A DNA stretch of 64,000 nucleotides from Microbulbifer marinus. GTDB taxonomy: Bacteria; Pseudomonadota; Gammaproteobacteria; Pseudomonadales; Cellvibrionaceae. The number at the start of each line of letters is the position of its first letter. The first letter of the stretch is position 1. The stretch lies in NCBI RefSeq assembly GCF_900107725.1, contig NZ_FNQO01000002.1:434001-498000 (forward strand), given 5' to 3'. This document shows, in pieces, positions 7,993 through 16,729 of the stretch. A model generated the notes under the pieces. The model had not been told where the DNA came from, did not search any database, and was given only the letters and a program-made list of their open reading frames with translations. The translations under genes were made by a program, and so were the position numbers.

Positions 7993-8525
7993 GACTGGCT
8001 GTTTTTTTCCTGCGGCGGTTCTTCAGTGGGCAGATCTTCTTTCGCCGCGCGTTCTGGGTGTTCCGGATTCAGGTCCGGGTCGCCGTAATCGTGCCAGTGT
8101 TCCGGATACTCCGGATCCTGCAGTTCTTCCGCGTCTTCGTCCTGTTCCGGCAGATAATCTTCCGCATCGTCCGTCGGGTGACTCGGATCGAACGATGCCT
8201 CCGCTTGCGGCGCGGCTTCCTGCAACTTGGTGGAAGCGGCCTCTTCCGGAACCGCGGGTTCGGCTTCCGCCTCGCTGAACGCCTGCTCCATCTCCCGGCG
8301 ACTCTCCTCGAGTTCGCGCATGATGCGTTCGTTGTGCAGCTCGCGGCGAATATCATCCGCGCCCACCTCTTTCTCCAACTCTTCGCGGGCGTTGTGCAGC
8401 GTGCGCTTGATGCCGGACCACCAGCGCGCGGTGGTACGGATTGCGTCCGGCAGTCGCTCCGGGCCCACGACGAGCAGGCCCACGACACCGATCAGCAGTA
8501 GTTCAAAGAAGCCGATATCAAACAC
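7989..8525 (-). CDS. tatB: Sec-independent translocase subunit TatB
   Basis: The 178-residue protein starts MFDIGFFELLLIGVVGLLVVGPERLP (split here as a membrane helix of about 20 residues followed by the GPERLP turn), the hallmark of TatB. An amphipathic helix follows (KRTLHNAREELEKEVG), then a long acidic low-complexity tail from about residue 80 that is poorly conserved in the family. The gene sits between tatA (42 bp upstream) and tatC (4-bp overlap). Confidence 0.94.
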   Translation of the reverse strand: MFDIGFFELLLIGVVGLLVVGPERLPDAIRTTARWWSGIKRTLHNAREELEKEVGADDIRRELHNERIMRELEESRREMEQAFSEAEAEPAVPEEAASTKLQEAAPQAEASFDPSHPTDDAEDYLPEQDEDAEELQDPEYPEHWHDYGDPDLNPEHPERAAKEDLPTEEPPQEKNSQS

Positions 8526-8567
8526 AGGCCGAATCTCGCACTTGTCTTTCCGGAAAGGGTTGCCGGA

Positions 8568-8831
8568 TTACTTGTCCCGGGACTGTTTTTCCTTGTCCCG
8601 CACGGATTCTTTCGATTCCGGCTTGTCTGTTTCTTCGTGCTCGAGGCGCTCGGGTTCCTTTTCCTCTTCCTTGTCCTCGTCCTTCATGGCTTTCTTGAAA
8701 CCCTTCAGGGCGCCACCGAGGTCGCCGCCGAGATTGCGCAGACGCTTGGTGCCAAACAGCAGCAGCACGATCACCAGGACAATCAATAACTGCCAGATAC
8801 TAATTCCACCGAATCCCATAGTTTTCTCCAC
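8568..8831 (-). CDS. tatA: Sec-independent translocase subunit TatA
   Basis: This 87-residue protein has an N-terminal helix ([19 protein letters not shown]) with the FGTKRL turn and an amphipathic helix [16 protein letters not shown], the standard TatA architecture. The remaining half is a highly charged Glu/Lys tail. TatA oligomers form the protein-conducting element of the Tat system. It lies 29 bp after hisE and leads tatB and tatC. Confidence 0.95.
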   Translation of the reverse strand: MEKTMGFGGISIWQLLIVLVIVLLLFGTKRLRNLGGDLGGALKGFKKAMKDEDKEEEKEPERLEHEETDKPESKESVRDKEKQSRDK

Positions 8832-8860
8832 ATTGATCGCGGCCGCGGCCGCTCAAAGCA

Positions 8861-9199
8861 TCAGTCGTTGTTCGGGCGCGCGGCTTTTTCCTCAAGCCCC
8901 GAGAGCCCGAAGCGGCGTCCCAGCTCGCGCAATACATCCTGTGAGTCCGCGCCCAGGTGCGACAGCATCACCAGGGAGTGGAACCAGAGGTCGGCGGTCT
9001 CGGCGATCATCGCCTGCCGGTCGCCGCCGTTCTCCGCGTCCTTGGCGGCGAGGATCACCTCGGTGGCCTCCTCGCCGACTTTTTCCAGAATCTTGTTCAG
9101 GCCTTTCTTGTGCAGGCTCGCCACGTAGGAGCTGTCGGCGTCACCCGCGTTTTTGCGGCTTTCCAGCACCGCGTCCAGTTGTTGCAGCAGATCGCTCAT
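8861..9199 (-). CDS. hisE: Phosphoribosyl-ATP diphosphatase
   Basis: This 112-residue MazG-fold enzyme removes pyrophosphate from phosphoribosyl-ATP, the second step of histidine synthesis. The metal-binding helices read [13 protein letters not shown] and [13 protein letters not shown]. It is a separate gene from hisI, as in pseudomonads and unlike the fused enterobacterial HisIE. HisI lies 7 bp upstream, so the two consecutive steps are co-transcribed. Confidence 0.95.
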   Translation of the reverse strand: MSDLLQQLDAVLESRKNAGDADSSYVASLHKKGLNKILEKVGEEATEVILAAKDAENGGDRQAMIAETADLWFHSLVMLSHLGADSQDVLRELGRRFGLSGLEEKAARPNND

Positions 9200-9206
9200 A
9201 GCCGAT

Positions 9207-9608
9207 TCACTTGTAGATGGTCTCCGGATCCTTGATGACCGGCTGGCTGACCTGCCACTCGTCGTCCTGTAAAACGCGGTAGAAGCAGCTGCTGCGGCCG
9301 GTATGGCAGGCGATGCCGCCCTGCTGTTCGACCATCAGCAACACCGTATCGCCGTCGCAGTCGAGGCGAATCTCGCGTACCTGCTGCAGGTGGCCGGACG
9401 ACTCACCCTTGCGCCACAACTTGTTGCGCGAGCGCGACCAGTAGACCGCATAGCCCTCGCTGGCGGTAATCGCCAGTGACTCTCGATTCATCCACGCCAT
9501 CATCAGTATGCGCCCGGATTTGAAATCCTGCGCGATCGCCGGTACCAGGCCGTCGCTGTTCCAGCTGACCTGGTCGATGAAAGCGGCTTTCGGATCTGCT
9601 TGGGTCAA
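9207..9608 (-). CDS. hisI: Phosphoribosyl-AMP cyclohydrolase
   Basis: The enzyme opens the purine ring of phosphoribosyl-AMP, the third step of histidine synthesis. Signature segments are [37 protein letters not shown], the metal site LDCDGDTVL and the zinc-binding [11 protein letters not shown] (each quoted in part). A TTG start with AAGGA seven bases upstream gives 133 residues, the usual length; the frame stays open much further upstream but that part is antisense-like and lacks homology. No ATG is available near the expected N-terminus. Confidence 0.93.
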   Translation of the reverse strand: MTQADPKAAFIDQVSWNSDGLVPAIAQDFKSGRILMMAWMNRESLAITASEGYAVYWSRSRNKLWRKGESSGHLQQVREIRLDCDGDTVLLMVEQQGGIACHTGRSSCFYRVLQDDEWQVSQPVIKDPETIYK

Positions 9609-9673
9609 TGTACTGTCCTTCAGACTTCCTATTGTAGGTTGGACTCCAATCGCTGATGTCCAACGAGTGCGCC

Positions 9674-11284
9674 CTAGGGCCAGAGCAGCAGCACCAGGGC
9701 GACGGCGCCCATGGCCCAGCCCGCCGGCGGCAGTTGCGCGAACCAATCCGGCACCGCGAGCGCGGTGGCGCCGAACGCCAGCAGCACGCCGGCGATGCGG
9801 CGGAAATACTGGCGCCGGCCGCGGCGGTGGCTGCGCGCCAGTTGCTCGCCGATATTCTCCAGCTGCGGCGCCAGTTCGCGCGACTGCTCCAGCGACGAAT
9901 ACACCAGCTGCGGCAGCTGCGGAAACTTCTCCAGCCACTCGGGGCCGTAGCGCCTGATCTCGCCCAGAATCGTGCGCGGGTGGATGCGATCGCGCATCCA
10001 GCGCTCCAGGAATGGATGGGCAGTCTTCCACAGATCGAGTTGCGGATAAAGCTGCCGCCCCAGCCCCTCGATATTGAGCAGCGTCTTCTGCAGCAGCACC
10101 AGCTGCGGCTGCACCGCCATGTCGAATCTTCGCGCCGTCTGGAACAGGCTGATCAGCACCCGCGCGAAAGAGATCTCGCCGAGCGGCTTTTCGAAAATGG
10201 GTTCGCACACGGCACGGATCGCCGCCTCGAAGGTGTTGACCGGCGTATCGGCGCGCACCCAGCCGCTCTGCACATGCAGCTCCGCCACCATGCGGTAGTC
10301 GCGACGGAACATGGCCAGCAGGTTGCGCGCCAGGTAATACTGGTCCTCGCGCGACAGGCTGCCGACGATGGCGGTGTCGATGGCGATGTACTGCGGGCGG
10401 CGCGGATGCTTGCGCGACACGAAGATATTGCCCGGGTGCATGTCGGCGTGGAAGAAATTGTGCTCGAACACCTGCTTGAAGAAGATCTCCACGCCGCGTT
10501 CGGCCAGCAACTGCATATCGGTGTCCTGGGCGCGCAGCTGCGCCAAGTCGGTCACCGGGATACCGTCGATGCGCTCCAGCACCAGCACGTTTTCCCGCGT
10601 GTAGTCCCAGTGCACTTCGGGTACATACAACAGCGGCGAATTGCTGAAATTGCGTTTCAGCTGGGTGCCGTTGGCGGCCTCGCGCACCAGGTCCAGCTCG
10701 CCCTCGATGGTGTGGCGGTAATCCTCCACCACCTCTACCGGCCGCAGGCGGCGACCATCCGGCACGAAGCGCTCGATCCAGCGGGCGATGACCCGCAGCA
10801 GGCGCAGGTCTTGGGTGATGATCTTGTCGATACCCGGGCGCAGTACCTTGACCACCACGGATTCGCCGGACGGCAGCACGGCGCCGTGCACCTGCGCCAC
10901 CGACGCGGAGGCCAGCGGCTGCCGGTCGAATTCGGCGAACAGCTCATCGACGCCGGCTTCGAGCGCCTGTTCGATCAGCGCCACGCATTTGTCGCTGGGG
11001 AAGGGCGGCACATTGTCCTGCAGGTGGTCGAGTTCCTCGACGATATCCGGCGGCAGCAGGTCCGGGCGCGTCGACAGCAGCTGGCCGAACTTGACGAAAA
11101 TGGGGCCCAGCTCTTCCAGTGCGCGGCGCAGCCGTTCGCCGCGCCCCATCTTCGGCGCCGGCACCAGCTTCAGCGGCGCGAGCAGGCCGCGCAGCCACAG
11201 CGGCCGGCGCGTTGCCGGCAGTAGCTGGTCGAGGCGGTAGCGCAGGAAGACCCGCGCGATAGTGAAACTGCGAGCGATCGGCAA
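9674..11284 (-). CDS. ubiB: UbiB, ATPase of coenzyme Q biosynthesis
   Basis: The 536-residue protein is an atypical protein-kinase-like (ADCK/Coq8) ATPase needed for ubiquinone synthesis at the membrane. The diagnostic KxGQ motif is K65-F-G-Q68, the Ala-rich loop ASASVAQVH lies at 125-133 and the VVKVLRPG lysine near 146. HADMHPGN and the following DTAIVGSL carry the catalytic and metal residues. Two hydrophobic helices end the protein. A TTG start two bases after the ubiJ stop, with GGGAGG inside the ubiJ end, gives the expected length; nothing upstream is homologous. Confidence 0.95.
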   Translation of the reverse strand: MPIARSFTIARVFLRYRLDQLLPATRRPLWLRGLLAPLKLVPAPKMGRGERLRRALEELGPIFVKFGQLLSTRPDLLPPDIVEELDHLQDNVPPFPSDKCVALIEQALEAGVDELFAEFDRQPLASASVAQVHGAVLPSGESVVVKVLRPGIDKIITQDLRLLRVIARWIERFVPDGRRLRPVEVVEDYRHTIEGELDLVREAANGTQLKRNFSNSPLLYVPEVHWDYTRENVLVLERIDGIPVTDLAQLRAQDTDMQLLAERGVEIFFKQVFEHNFFHADMHPGNIFVSRKHPRRPQYIAIDTAIVGSLSREDQYYLARNLLAMFRRDYRMVAELHVQSGWVRADTPVNTFEAAIRAVCEPIFEKPLGEISFARVLISLFQTARRFDMAVQPQLVLLQKTLLNIEGLGRQLYPQLDLWKTAHPFLERWMRDRIHPRTILGEIRRYGPEWLEKFPQLPQLVYSSLEQSRELAPQLENIGEQLARSHRRGRRQYFRRIAGVLLAFGATALAVPDWFAQLPPAGWAMGAVALVLLLWP

Positions 11285-11286
11285 GG

Positions 11287-11913
11287 CTATTCGGCCTCCC
11301 GCCGGGAGAATCTGTCCCGCAGCAGCTGCACCCGCGCCTCGAGGCGATCGGTGGCCAGGGCCAGCTCGGCCAGGTCGTCGACAAAGGCCTCGAACTGCGC
11401 CTTCGGCGGCGTCAGGCGCCACTCCTCGCTGGCGGCTTCCGCCGCGGCGGCGGGCGCGCGTTTCAGGTTGCCGCGCAGCCAGCGGCTAGCGTCGCGCAGC
11501 AGGTTGCCGACCGTGTGCGCCGGCACGTCACCGACAAGTTGCGCCAGCGGCGCCTCCCAGTCGATATCGAGGTCGCGCATGATCGACTGCAGCTCCGCCA
11601 GCAGCGCGCTGGAACCGCTGATATGCACGCCCAGTGCGGCCGGGGTCGCCGAGGAATCCCGCAGCAGGCGCACGAAGGAGATCGCCGAGCCGCTCAGCCG
11701 GGTCGAGATCTCTCCCTCCCAGTGGCGGCGCACCCGCACCTGGTCGCCCTCGATGCACAGGCAGAACTGCAGCTGGGGCGCGGTCAAATCCAGCGCCAGT
11801 GCCTTGCCATCCAGTTTCTGCAGGCGCGCGCGCGTGCCCGGGTCGTATTGCAACGCGGTGTTGATCGCGGTTTCCAGCGCGGCGTCGAAGCCGGCGCGAA
11901 ATGTCGGGTCCAA
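11287..11913 (-). CDS. ubiJ: UbiJ, ubiquinone synthesis accessory factor
   Basis: This 208-residue protein has an N-terminal SCP2-type lipid-binding fold (about residues 15-115, with [15 protein letters not shown]) and a C-terminal coiled coil ([20 protein letters not shown]). UbiJ together with UbiK organises the Ubi metabolon that modifies the hydrophobic quinone ring. The order ubiE-ubiJ-ubiB is conserved across gammaproteobacteria, and gaps here are 24 and 2 bp. Confidence 0.93.
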   Translation of the reverse strand: MDPTFRAGFDAALETAINTALQYDPGTRARLQKLDGKALALDLTAPQLQFCLCIEGDQVRVRRHWEGEISTRLSGSAISFVRLLRDSSATPAALGVHISGSSALLAELQSIMRDLDIDWEAPLAQLVGDVPAHTVGNLLRDASRWLRGNLKRAPAAAAEAASEEWRLTPPKAQFEAFVDDLAELALATDRLEARVQLLRDRFSRREAE

Positions 11914-11937
11914 GCGGATGTCCTTAAGATCTTGGCC

Positions 11938-12687
11938 TTAGGGTTTGATGCCTTTGTGCAGCGCGACGATGCCGCCGGTCATATTGTGGAACTCACAATC
12001 GACGAAGCCGGCGTCTGCCATCATCTGTTTCAGGGTTTCCTGGTCCGGGTGCATGCGGATGCTCTCCGCCAGGTAGCGGTAGCTGTCGGCGTCGTTGGCC
12101 ACCAGCTTGCCCATAAACGGCAGCAGGCGGAACGAATACTGGTCGTAGACCTTTTCCAACAGTTTGGACTGCGGCTTGGAGAACTCCAGCACCAGCAGGC
12201 GGCCGCCGGGCTTCAGCACCCGCAGCATGGAGCGCAGCGCCAGATCCTTGTCGGTGACATTGCGCAGGCCGAAGGCGATGGTGATGCAGTCGAAGGTGTT
12301 GTCGGGGAACGGCAGGTACTGGGCATCGGCCTGCACCGGCACCACGTTGCCGGCGATGCCGCGATCCAGCAGGCGATCGCGGCCCACACGCAGCATCGAC
12401 TCGTTGATGTCCGCCAGCACCACGGTGCCGTCGGCGCCTACGATGCGCGAGAAGCGCGCGGTCAGGTCGCCGGTACCGCCGGCGATATCGAGGATCGACT
12501 GCCCGGGGCGTGCGCCGGACAGCTCGATCGTGAAGCGCTTCCACAGGCGGTGAATGCCGCCGGACATCAGGTCGTTCATGACGTCATAGCGCGCCGCGAC
12601 CGAGTGGAACACGTCCGCCACACGGCCGGCCTTCTCCTCCACCGGAACCTCTTGATAGCCGAAGTGGGTGGTCTTGCGATCCTTCAT
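11938..12687 (-). CDS. ubiE: UbiE C-methyltransferase (ubiquinone/menaquinone)
   Basis: This 249-residue class I SAM methyltransferase methylates the benzoquinol (or demethylmenaquinol) ring. The SAM-binding glycine loop is [10 protein letters not shown] at residues 67-76. The UbiE signatures [17 protein letters not shown] (35-50) and the C-terminal segment [11 protein letters not shown] are present. It is the first gene of the minus-strand ubi-his-tat run, so its promoter should lie just upstream, facing away from the CHAD gene. Confidence 0.96.
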   Translation of the reverse strand: MKDRKTTHFGYQEVPVEEKAGRVADVFHSVAARYDVMNDLMSGGIHRLWKRFTIELSGARPGQSILDIAGGTGDLTARFSRIVGADGTVVLADINESMLRVGRDRLLDRGIAGNVVPVQADAQYLPFPDNTFDCITIAFGLRNVTDKDLALRSMLRVLKPGGRLLVLEFSKPQSKLLEKVYDQYSFRLLPFMGKLVANDADSYRYLAESIRMHPDQETLKQMMADAGFVDCEFHNMTGGIVALHKGIKP

Positions 12688-12829
12688 GCTGTGCCTGCTG
12701 GGCCCCGCTCGAGCCCCTGTCTGGTCAAATTAGAGGGGCGCCATTGTACATCGACCGCGCCGCGCAGGCACCGCCCCATGTGATAAACGCGCCCGGCTTT
12801 GCGGCCGGGCGAAAAAATGCGCGGCAGCA

Positions 12830-12848
12830 CCCACTAAACTTTAGTGGG
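12830..12848. promoter_or_regulatory. Palindrome upstream of the CHAD gene
   Basis: Nine-base arms CCCACTAAA and TTTAGTGGG flank a single C. The site lies between the divergent ubiE and CHAD genes, directly before the 9-bp tandem repeat. It could be an operator; no regulator is identified. Confidence 0.35.
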
Positions 12849-12850
12849 AA

Positions 12851-12928
12851 CGGCGAGAGCGGCGAGAGCGGCGAGAGCGGCGAGAGCGGCGAGAGCGGCG
12901 AGAGCGGCGAGAGCGGCGAGAGCGGCGA
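12851..12928. repeat. 9-bp tandem repeat, eight full copies
   Basis: CGGCGAGAG is repeated eight times without error (12851-12922), followed by a partial copy. The array ends 13 bp before the preferred ATG of the CHAD gene, so it occupies its leader. Because the unit is nine bases, every frame through it stays open; if translation began at an upstream ATG (12744) it would encode Gly-Glu-Ser repeats. Confidence 0.95.
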
Positions 12929-12941
12929 ACGAAACGGGAAC

Positions 12942-13760
12942 ATGGCCTACCAGCTGAAATGCAAAGCGCCCCTGGCGGAAACCCTGCGCGACACCGCGCG
13001 CGAGGAGATTGCCGGCGCCCTGCACGATCTAGCGCGGCTGCCGCAGGAGGAGGCGGTGCACGAGCTGCGCAAGCACTGCAAGAAGATGCGCGCGCTGCTG
13101 CGGCTGGTCCGCGCAGACATCGGCGACCTCTACCGCTATGAGAACGCCCATTACCGCACCCTGGCCAACAGCGTCGCCGGCAGCCGCGATGCCGTGTCGG
13201 TGCGCGACGCCCTGCTGGCGCTGGCGCCGCCGCAGCGCTATCCGCAGATTCAGGCGCTCCTCGAACAGCGCGCACGCGGCCACGCCGATGCAGATGCGCT
13301 GGATGAGGCAAAAACATTGCTGCAACAGGGCGGCGAGCGTATCGGCGACTGGCCGCTGGAAACGCTCAAATGTAGGCACGCGCGGCGGGGTTACCGGCGC
13401 GGCTACAAGCGCGCGGAGACGGCCATGGATGATGCATTTGCCGAAGAGAGCGCGGCCAGCTTTCACGAATTCCGCAAACGGGTGAAGGACCACTGGTACC
13501 ACAGTCGCCTGCTGCAGAAAAAATACCCGGACGCCATCGGCGTGCGCTGCAAGCCGCTGAAAAAACTTGCCCAGGCACTGGGCGACTGGCGCGACCTGCG
13601 ATTACTCTGCAGCCTGCTGGGCCAGCATGCCGGGCAGTTTTCCGGAGAACTGATTCCGCTGTTGGACGATGCCGAGCAGCGCCTGCAACAACTGCACCGG
13701 CAGATCGAAAAGCTGAGCGGCAGACTCTTCTCAGCCAAGGTATTCGACCTGCCCGACTAA
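12942..13760 (+). CDS. CHAD domain protein
   Basis: The 272-residue protein consists of one CHAD domain, a helical bundle rich in conserved His and Lys/Arg that binds polyphosphate. Its two halves each carry the motif: VHELRKHCKKMRALLRL (about residues 38-54) and FHEFRKRVKDHWYHSRLL (about 172-189). The start chosen (MAYQLKCK) has GGGAA upstream; a longer frame from 12744 would translate the minisatellite. It stands alone, divergent from ubiE. CHAD proteins are often found on polyphosphate granules; catalytic activity is not implied. Confidence 0.85.
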   Translation: MAYQLKCKAPLAETLRDTAREEIAGALHDLARLPQEEAVHELRKHCKKMRALLRLVRADIGDLYRYENAHYRTLANSVAGSRDAVSVRDALLALAPPQRYPQIQALLEQRARGHADADALDEAKTLLQQGGERIGDWPLETLKCRHARRGYRRGYKRAETAMDDAFAEESAASFHEFRKRVKDHWYHSRLLQKKYPDAIGVRCKPLKKLAQALGDWRDLRLLCSLLGQHAGQFSGELIPLLDDAEQRLQQLHRQIEKLSGRLFSAKVFDLPD

Positions 13761-13832
13761 AGCAGCACAGCTTCCATGCATTCTTTGGCATAATCGTTTC
13801 CTTATACGCACAAAGACAGGGAGCGGCGTCCG

Positions 13833-14294
13833 ATGCTTGAATGGCTGAATGCACACATCGCCTATTGGCACTGGCTGGTACTGGGCTTGTTACTGGTCAC
13901 CGCCGAAATCTTCGTTTCCGGCTTCGTTTTGTTCTGGTTCGGGCTCGCCGCCCTGTTGATGGGGGTATTGACCCTGGCGGTGGACATGCCGATTACCCTG
14001 CAGCTGATCCTGTGGGCGTTCTCCTCCATCGCGTTCGTCGTGATCTGGGTCAAGAGCATCAAGCCCCGCTGGAAAGACCGTACGCTGTCCGGCATGGCCG
14101 CCGAGGCCCTCAACGGCCAGGTGGGCCTCGTCATCGAATCCAATCAAGGGCGCAGCCGTGGCAAGCTAAAGTTCCCCGCCCCGATACTCGGCGAGGAGGA
14201 GTGGCTGTTTATCTGCACCGAGGTAGTCGCGATCGGCGACCGGGTCAAGGTAACGGACATCTCCGGCAACTCGCTGATCGTCAGCCGCATCTGA
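13833..14294 (+). CDS. NfeD family membrane protein
   Basis: This 153-residue protein has three to four membrane spans in residues 10-75 and a C-terminal OB-fold domain (about 90-150: GQVGLVIESNQGRSRGKLKF, ending in ISGNSLIVSRI, quoted in part). This is the short NfeD class (YbbK partner type). NfeD genes pair with stomatin/SPFH genes, exactly as here: the SPFH gene follows after 142 bp. The pair is thought to organise membrane microdomains. Confidence 0.9.
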   Translation: MLEWLNAHIAYWHWLVLGLLLVTAEIFVSGFVLFWFGLAALLMGVLTLAVDMPITLQLILWAFSSIAFVVIWVKSIKPRWKDRTLSGMAAEALNGQVGLVIESNQGRSRGKLKFPAPILGEEEWLFICTEVVAIGDRVKVTDISGNSLIVSRI

Positions 14295-14308
14295 CAACCT
14301 CAATATAT

Positions 14309-14345
14309 CGTCATTCCGGCGCAGGCCGGAAGCCAGTCTCTGGGC
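14309..14345. repeat. REP-like palindromic element
   Basis: CGTCATTCCGGCGCAGGCCG and following bases form the common REP-type palindrome, with stem TTCCGGC/GCCGGAA (14314-14320 and 14325-14331). A degenerate second half (GCCGGAGTTACGA) follows at about 14355. A close relative is present at 20055-20088. Confidence 0.75.
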
Positions 14346-14436
14346 TACGGCCCGTGCCGGAGTTACGATTCACACAATTTCATAAATTTAAAACCAATTT
14401 CGGCCTTACCGAGCTTTCATCCGGGAGAGAAAAACA

Positions 14437-15282
14437 GTGGAAGGTTTATACGTAGTACTGGCGCTGGTGGCGCTGGTGGTCATCACCATTGCCAAGGGTG
14501 TGCGCATCGTGCCGCAGGGTTCCAAGCATATCGTGCAGCGCCTGGGCAAATACTACCGGACGCTGACGCCGGGCATGAACGTAGTGATCCCCTATATCGA
14601 CCAGGTACCCTACAAGGTCACCACCAAGGACATAGTGCTGGATATCCCCTCACAGGAAGTCATCACCCAGGACAACGCCACCATCATCGCCAACGCCGTG
14701 GCCTACATCAATATCGTCTCGCCGGAGAAGGCCGTCTACGGCGTAGAGGATTACGAGATTGCGATCCAGAACCTGGTGCAGACCGCACTGCGCTCGATCG
14801 TCGGCGAGATGTCGCTGGACGCGGCGCTGTCGTCCCGCGACCTGATCAAGGCAAAGCTCAAGGAGGGCATCTCCGACGACATCGCCGATTGGGGCATCAA
14901 CCTGAAGACGGTCGAGATCCAGGACATCAACCCGTCCACCACCATGCAGAAGGCGATGGAAGAGCAAGCCGCGGCCGAACGCCAGCGCCGCGCCACCGTG
15001 ACGCGTGCCGAGGGCGAGAAGCAGGCCGCGATCCTCGAAGCCGACGGCCGCCTGGAAGCCTCCAAACGGGACGCCAAGGCACAGGTGGTACTGGCCGACG
15101 CCAGCCGCGAGGCCATCGAGCGGGTTTCCTCCGCCATCGGTGAGCAGGAGATGCCGGTGATGTACCTGCTCGGTGAACGCTATATCAGCGCGCTGTCCGA
15201 GCTGTCCCAGTCCGATAATGCCAAGAACGTGATACTGCCGGCGGACCTGCCGCAAGCGGTGAAGGGATTGTTGAATCGGTAG
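14437..15282 (+). CDS. qmcA: SPFH/stomatin-like membrane protein (QmcA type)
   Basis: The 281-residue protein has one N-terminal membrane helix (LYVVLALVALVVITIAKG), a band-7/SPFH domain starting RIVPQGSKHIVQRLGKYY, and a long Ala/Glu-rich coiled coil (residues about 165-235, RRATVTRAEGEKQAAILEA). It matches E. coli QmcA and the stomatin-like family, which form large membrane-bound oligomers. It starts with GTG after GGGAGAG, downstream of nfeD. Confidence 0.92.
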   Translation: MEGLYVVLALVALVVITIAKGVRIVPQGSKHIVQRLGKYYRTLTPGMNVVIPYIDQVPYKVTTKDIVLDIPSQEVITQDNATIIANAVAYINIVSPEKAVYGVEDYEIAIQNLVQTALRSIVGEMSLDAALSSRDLIKAKLKEGISDDIADWGINLKTVEIQDINPSTTMQKAMEEQAAAERQRRATVTRAEGEKQAAILEADGRLEASKRDAKAQVVLADASREAIERVSSAIGEQEMPVMYLLGERYISALSELSQSDNAKNVILPADLPQAVKGLLNR

Positions 15283-15450
15283 GTCAGATAATAGCTGCAC
15301 CTTAGCCGGCCCGGCTCCCACGGGCTGGATGGTTCATTGGTGGATGGGCGGGATGCCCGTCGCGAACCGGTGGCCGGTCACCGGCAACATACTTGGCGAA
15401 TAAAATTAATATTGCTCGACAACACAATCGAGTCCTTGGAGTGCTGCCCC

Positions 15451-16320
15451 ATGAGATACCTAATCAGCCTGATTCAGGTGTTTTTATTCTCTTCGTGCTT
15501 CATGCAATCAGCAAACGGCGCAGAGTTTACGCTGTTTAATAACAGGCTATTCATGCCAGCCCAAATCAATGGTCATCAGACCCAGGCCTTACTCGACAGC
15601 GGCGCTGAAATGTCACTGATCGATACAAGATACGCCCTGGCAAACTCCCTGACTCCTGAAGGTGAAGCAGTTGCACGCGGTACTGGTGGCCAGCAAGCGG
15701 TCCAATTTGTATCAGGCGCAGAGATTAAGGTGGATCAGGCCTACCTCGACAATCAAACACTGATCGCCCTGGACCTGACTGACATTTCTGAACGTTTGAT
15801 TGGCAGGCCACTGACACTGGTAGTTGGCCGAAGCCTGTTCGATCGCGGGCCGGTTTGGATTGACTTCACGACCAACGAACTTCAGCTGGTTAGCCCGCTG
15901 GATAAGTCAGGGGATCAGTGGTCAAAACGACTAAAGCATGCGGAGAAACTTCCCTTGCGGGAGCATAAGGGCATCAAGCAGATTCCGGTGTTTCTGGAGG
16001 GAAAGAAGGTCTGGGCCGATTTTGATCTTGGTAATGGGAGCGGAGCCATGATCAGCCGGAAGCTTGCTACTGAGCTGGGTCTTTTATCACCAGAGAGAAT
16101 AACCGGAACGAAGCGCGGCGGCGGTATCGGCGGAGAGGTGACGCGTCAAACAATTCTGATCAAGGAGCTGAAAATTGGTGGAAAGTCATTCTCTGATTTA
16201 ACGATTGCTGTTGATGATACCGATGATTCCAGCTCGATGAATGTTGGCACCCACCTGCTGAAACACTTCTCGCTCTTAGTCGACTTCCCATCTGACAGCC
16301 TTTATTTATCACAACAATAA
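15451..16320 (+). CDS. Exported aspartyl-protease-fold protein
   Basis: The 289-residue protein has a signal peptide (MRYLISLIQVFLFSSCFM..ANGAEF) and two retropepsin-like halves. The first has the canonical catalytic triad D49-S50-G51 in ALLDSGAEMSLI. The second repeats the fold but reads D192-L193-G194, so the Ser/Thr of the second triad is missing. Such gene products (Asp_protease_2 type) are common, mostly uncharacterised periplasmic proteins. The gene is clearly AT-richer than its neighbours and is followed by a 400-bp AT-richer gap, which suggests acquisition by transfer. A longer in-frame start upstream would bury the signal peptide. Confidence 0.75.
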   Translation: MRYLISLIQVFLFSSCFMQSANGAEFTLFNNRLFMPAQINGHQTQALLDSGAEMSLIDTRYALANSLTPEGEAVARGTGGQQAVQFVSGAEIKVDQAYLDNQTLIALDLTDISERLIGRPLTLVVGRSLFDRGPVWIDFTTNELQLVSPLDKSGDQWSKRLKHAEKLPLREHKGIKQIPVFLEGKKVWADFDLGNGSGAMISRKLATELGLLSPERITGTKRGGGIGGEVTRQTILIKELKIGGKSFSDLTIAVDDTDDSSSMNVGTHLLKHFSLLVDFPSDSLYLSQQ

Positions 16321-16729
16321 GAGGGCGCAGAATATTTTGGATATTGATCGCCGGCTGCCTGTACCTCCAGCTCTTTTCTTGAGTGGATGATTATTGCCAT
16401 GTCGGCGATCTCGCTTCCAAATTGAGTCAGTATGTTATAGCGAGGACAATTAAACTGATGCCCAGGGTAAATATGTTGTACCTCTCAACTTCTTGCAGCT
16501 GAAAGTTTAAATTCTTTTTTCTCCCTGTTTCAGCGACAGCAAAGAGCCCTCGCTGTTCTTCCAAGATAGTGCGTTAATGGGGAGCAACATTAAAGACAGA
16601 TCCGTTGGGCGCAGTACCGATCCTGCTTCCGGCAGATATCTCCCTACGCTGGTCTAAACAGCTTTGTCCGATTACAAACAACGTGGGCCTTTCCATTTCC
16701 AATAGGAAAAGGGCCACTGCTTAACTACA
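16321..16729. other. AT-richer intergenic region
   Basis: About 400 bp lie between the aspartyl-protease-like gene and dbpA. The base composition is lower in GC than the surroundings. I see a 45-codon minus-strand frame (16427-16564) with a hydrophobic C-terminal helix, and a 26-codon plus-strand frame, neither with a good ribosome binding site. An imperfect hairpin of CCTTTCC/GGAAAAGG type lies just before dbpA. No clear promoter was found. Confidence 0.5.
16427..16564 (-). CDS. Possible tail-anchored micro-protein (45 aa)
   Basis: A TTG-initiated frame encodes a polar N-terminal half (EEQRGLFAVAETGRKKN) and a final hydrophobic stretch (IFTLGISLIVLAITY), the pattern of a tail-anchored membrane peptide. 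A stop codon immediately precedes the start and no Shine-Dalgarno sequence is visible. It may equally be the remnant of a longer gene within a transferred segment. Confidence 0.2.
   Translation of the reverse strand: MEEQRGLFAVAETGRKKNLNFQLQEVERYNIFTLGISLIVLAITY

Noticed and set aside
9656-11224. Long open frame on the plus strand (522 codons) opposite ubiB
   Set aside because: It lies antisense to a well-supported ubiB gene, and its His/Gln/Arg-rich composition is typical of GC-rich antisense frames. The same applies to many long frames opposite hslU, priA and other genes.
12791-12817. GCCCGGC/GCCGGGC hairpin followed by GAAAAAA
   Set aside because: The run after the stem is A, not T, on the strand that would need it, and no gene ends there, so it is not a terminator.
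12834-13025. Minus-strand frame encoding Leu-Ala-Ala repeats
   Set aside because: It is the reverse reading of the 9-bp minisatellite, which keeps all frames open, joined to antisense of the CHAD gene.
16577-16657. 26-codon plus-strand frame (MGSNIKDRSVGRSTDPASG..)
   Set aside because: It looks slightly protein-like but has no ribosome binding site and no partner gene. It was not counted as a gene.
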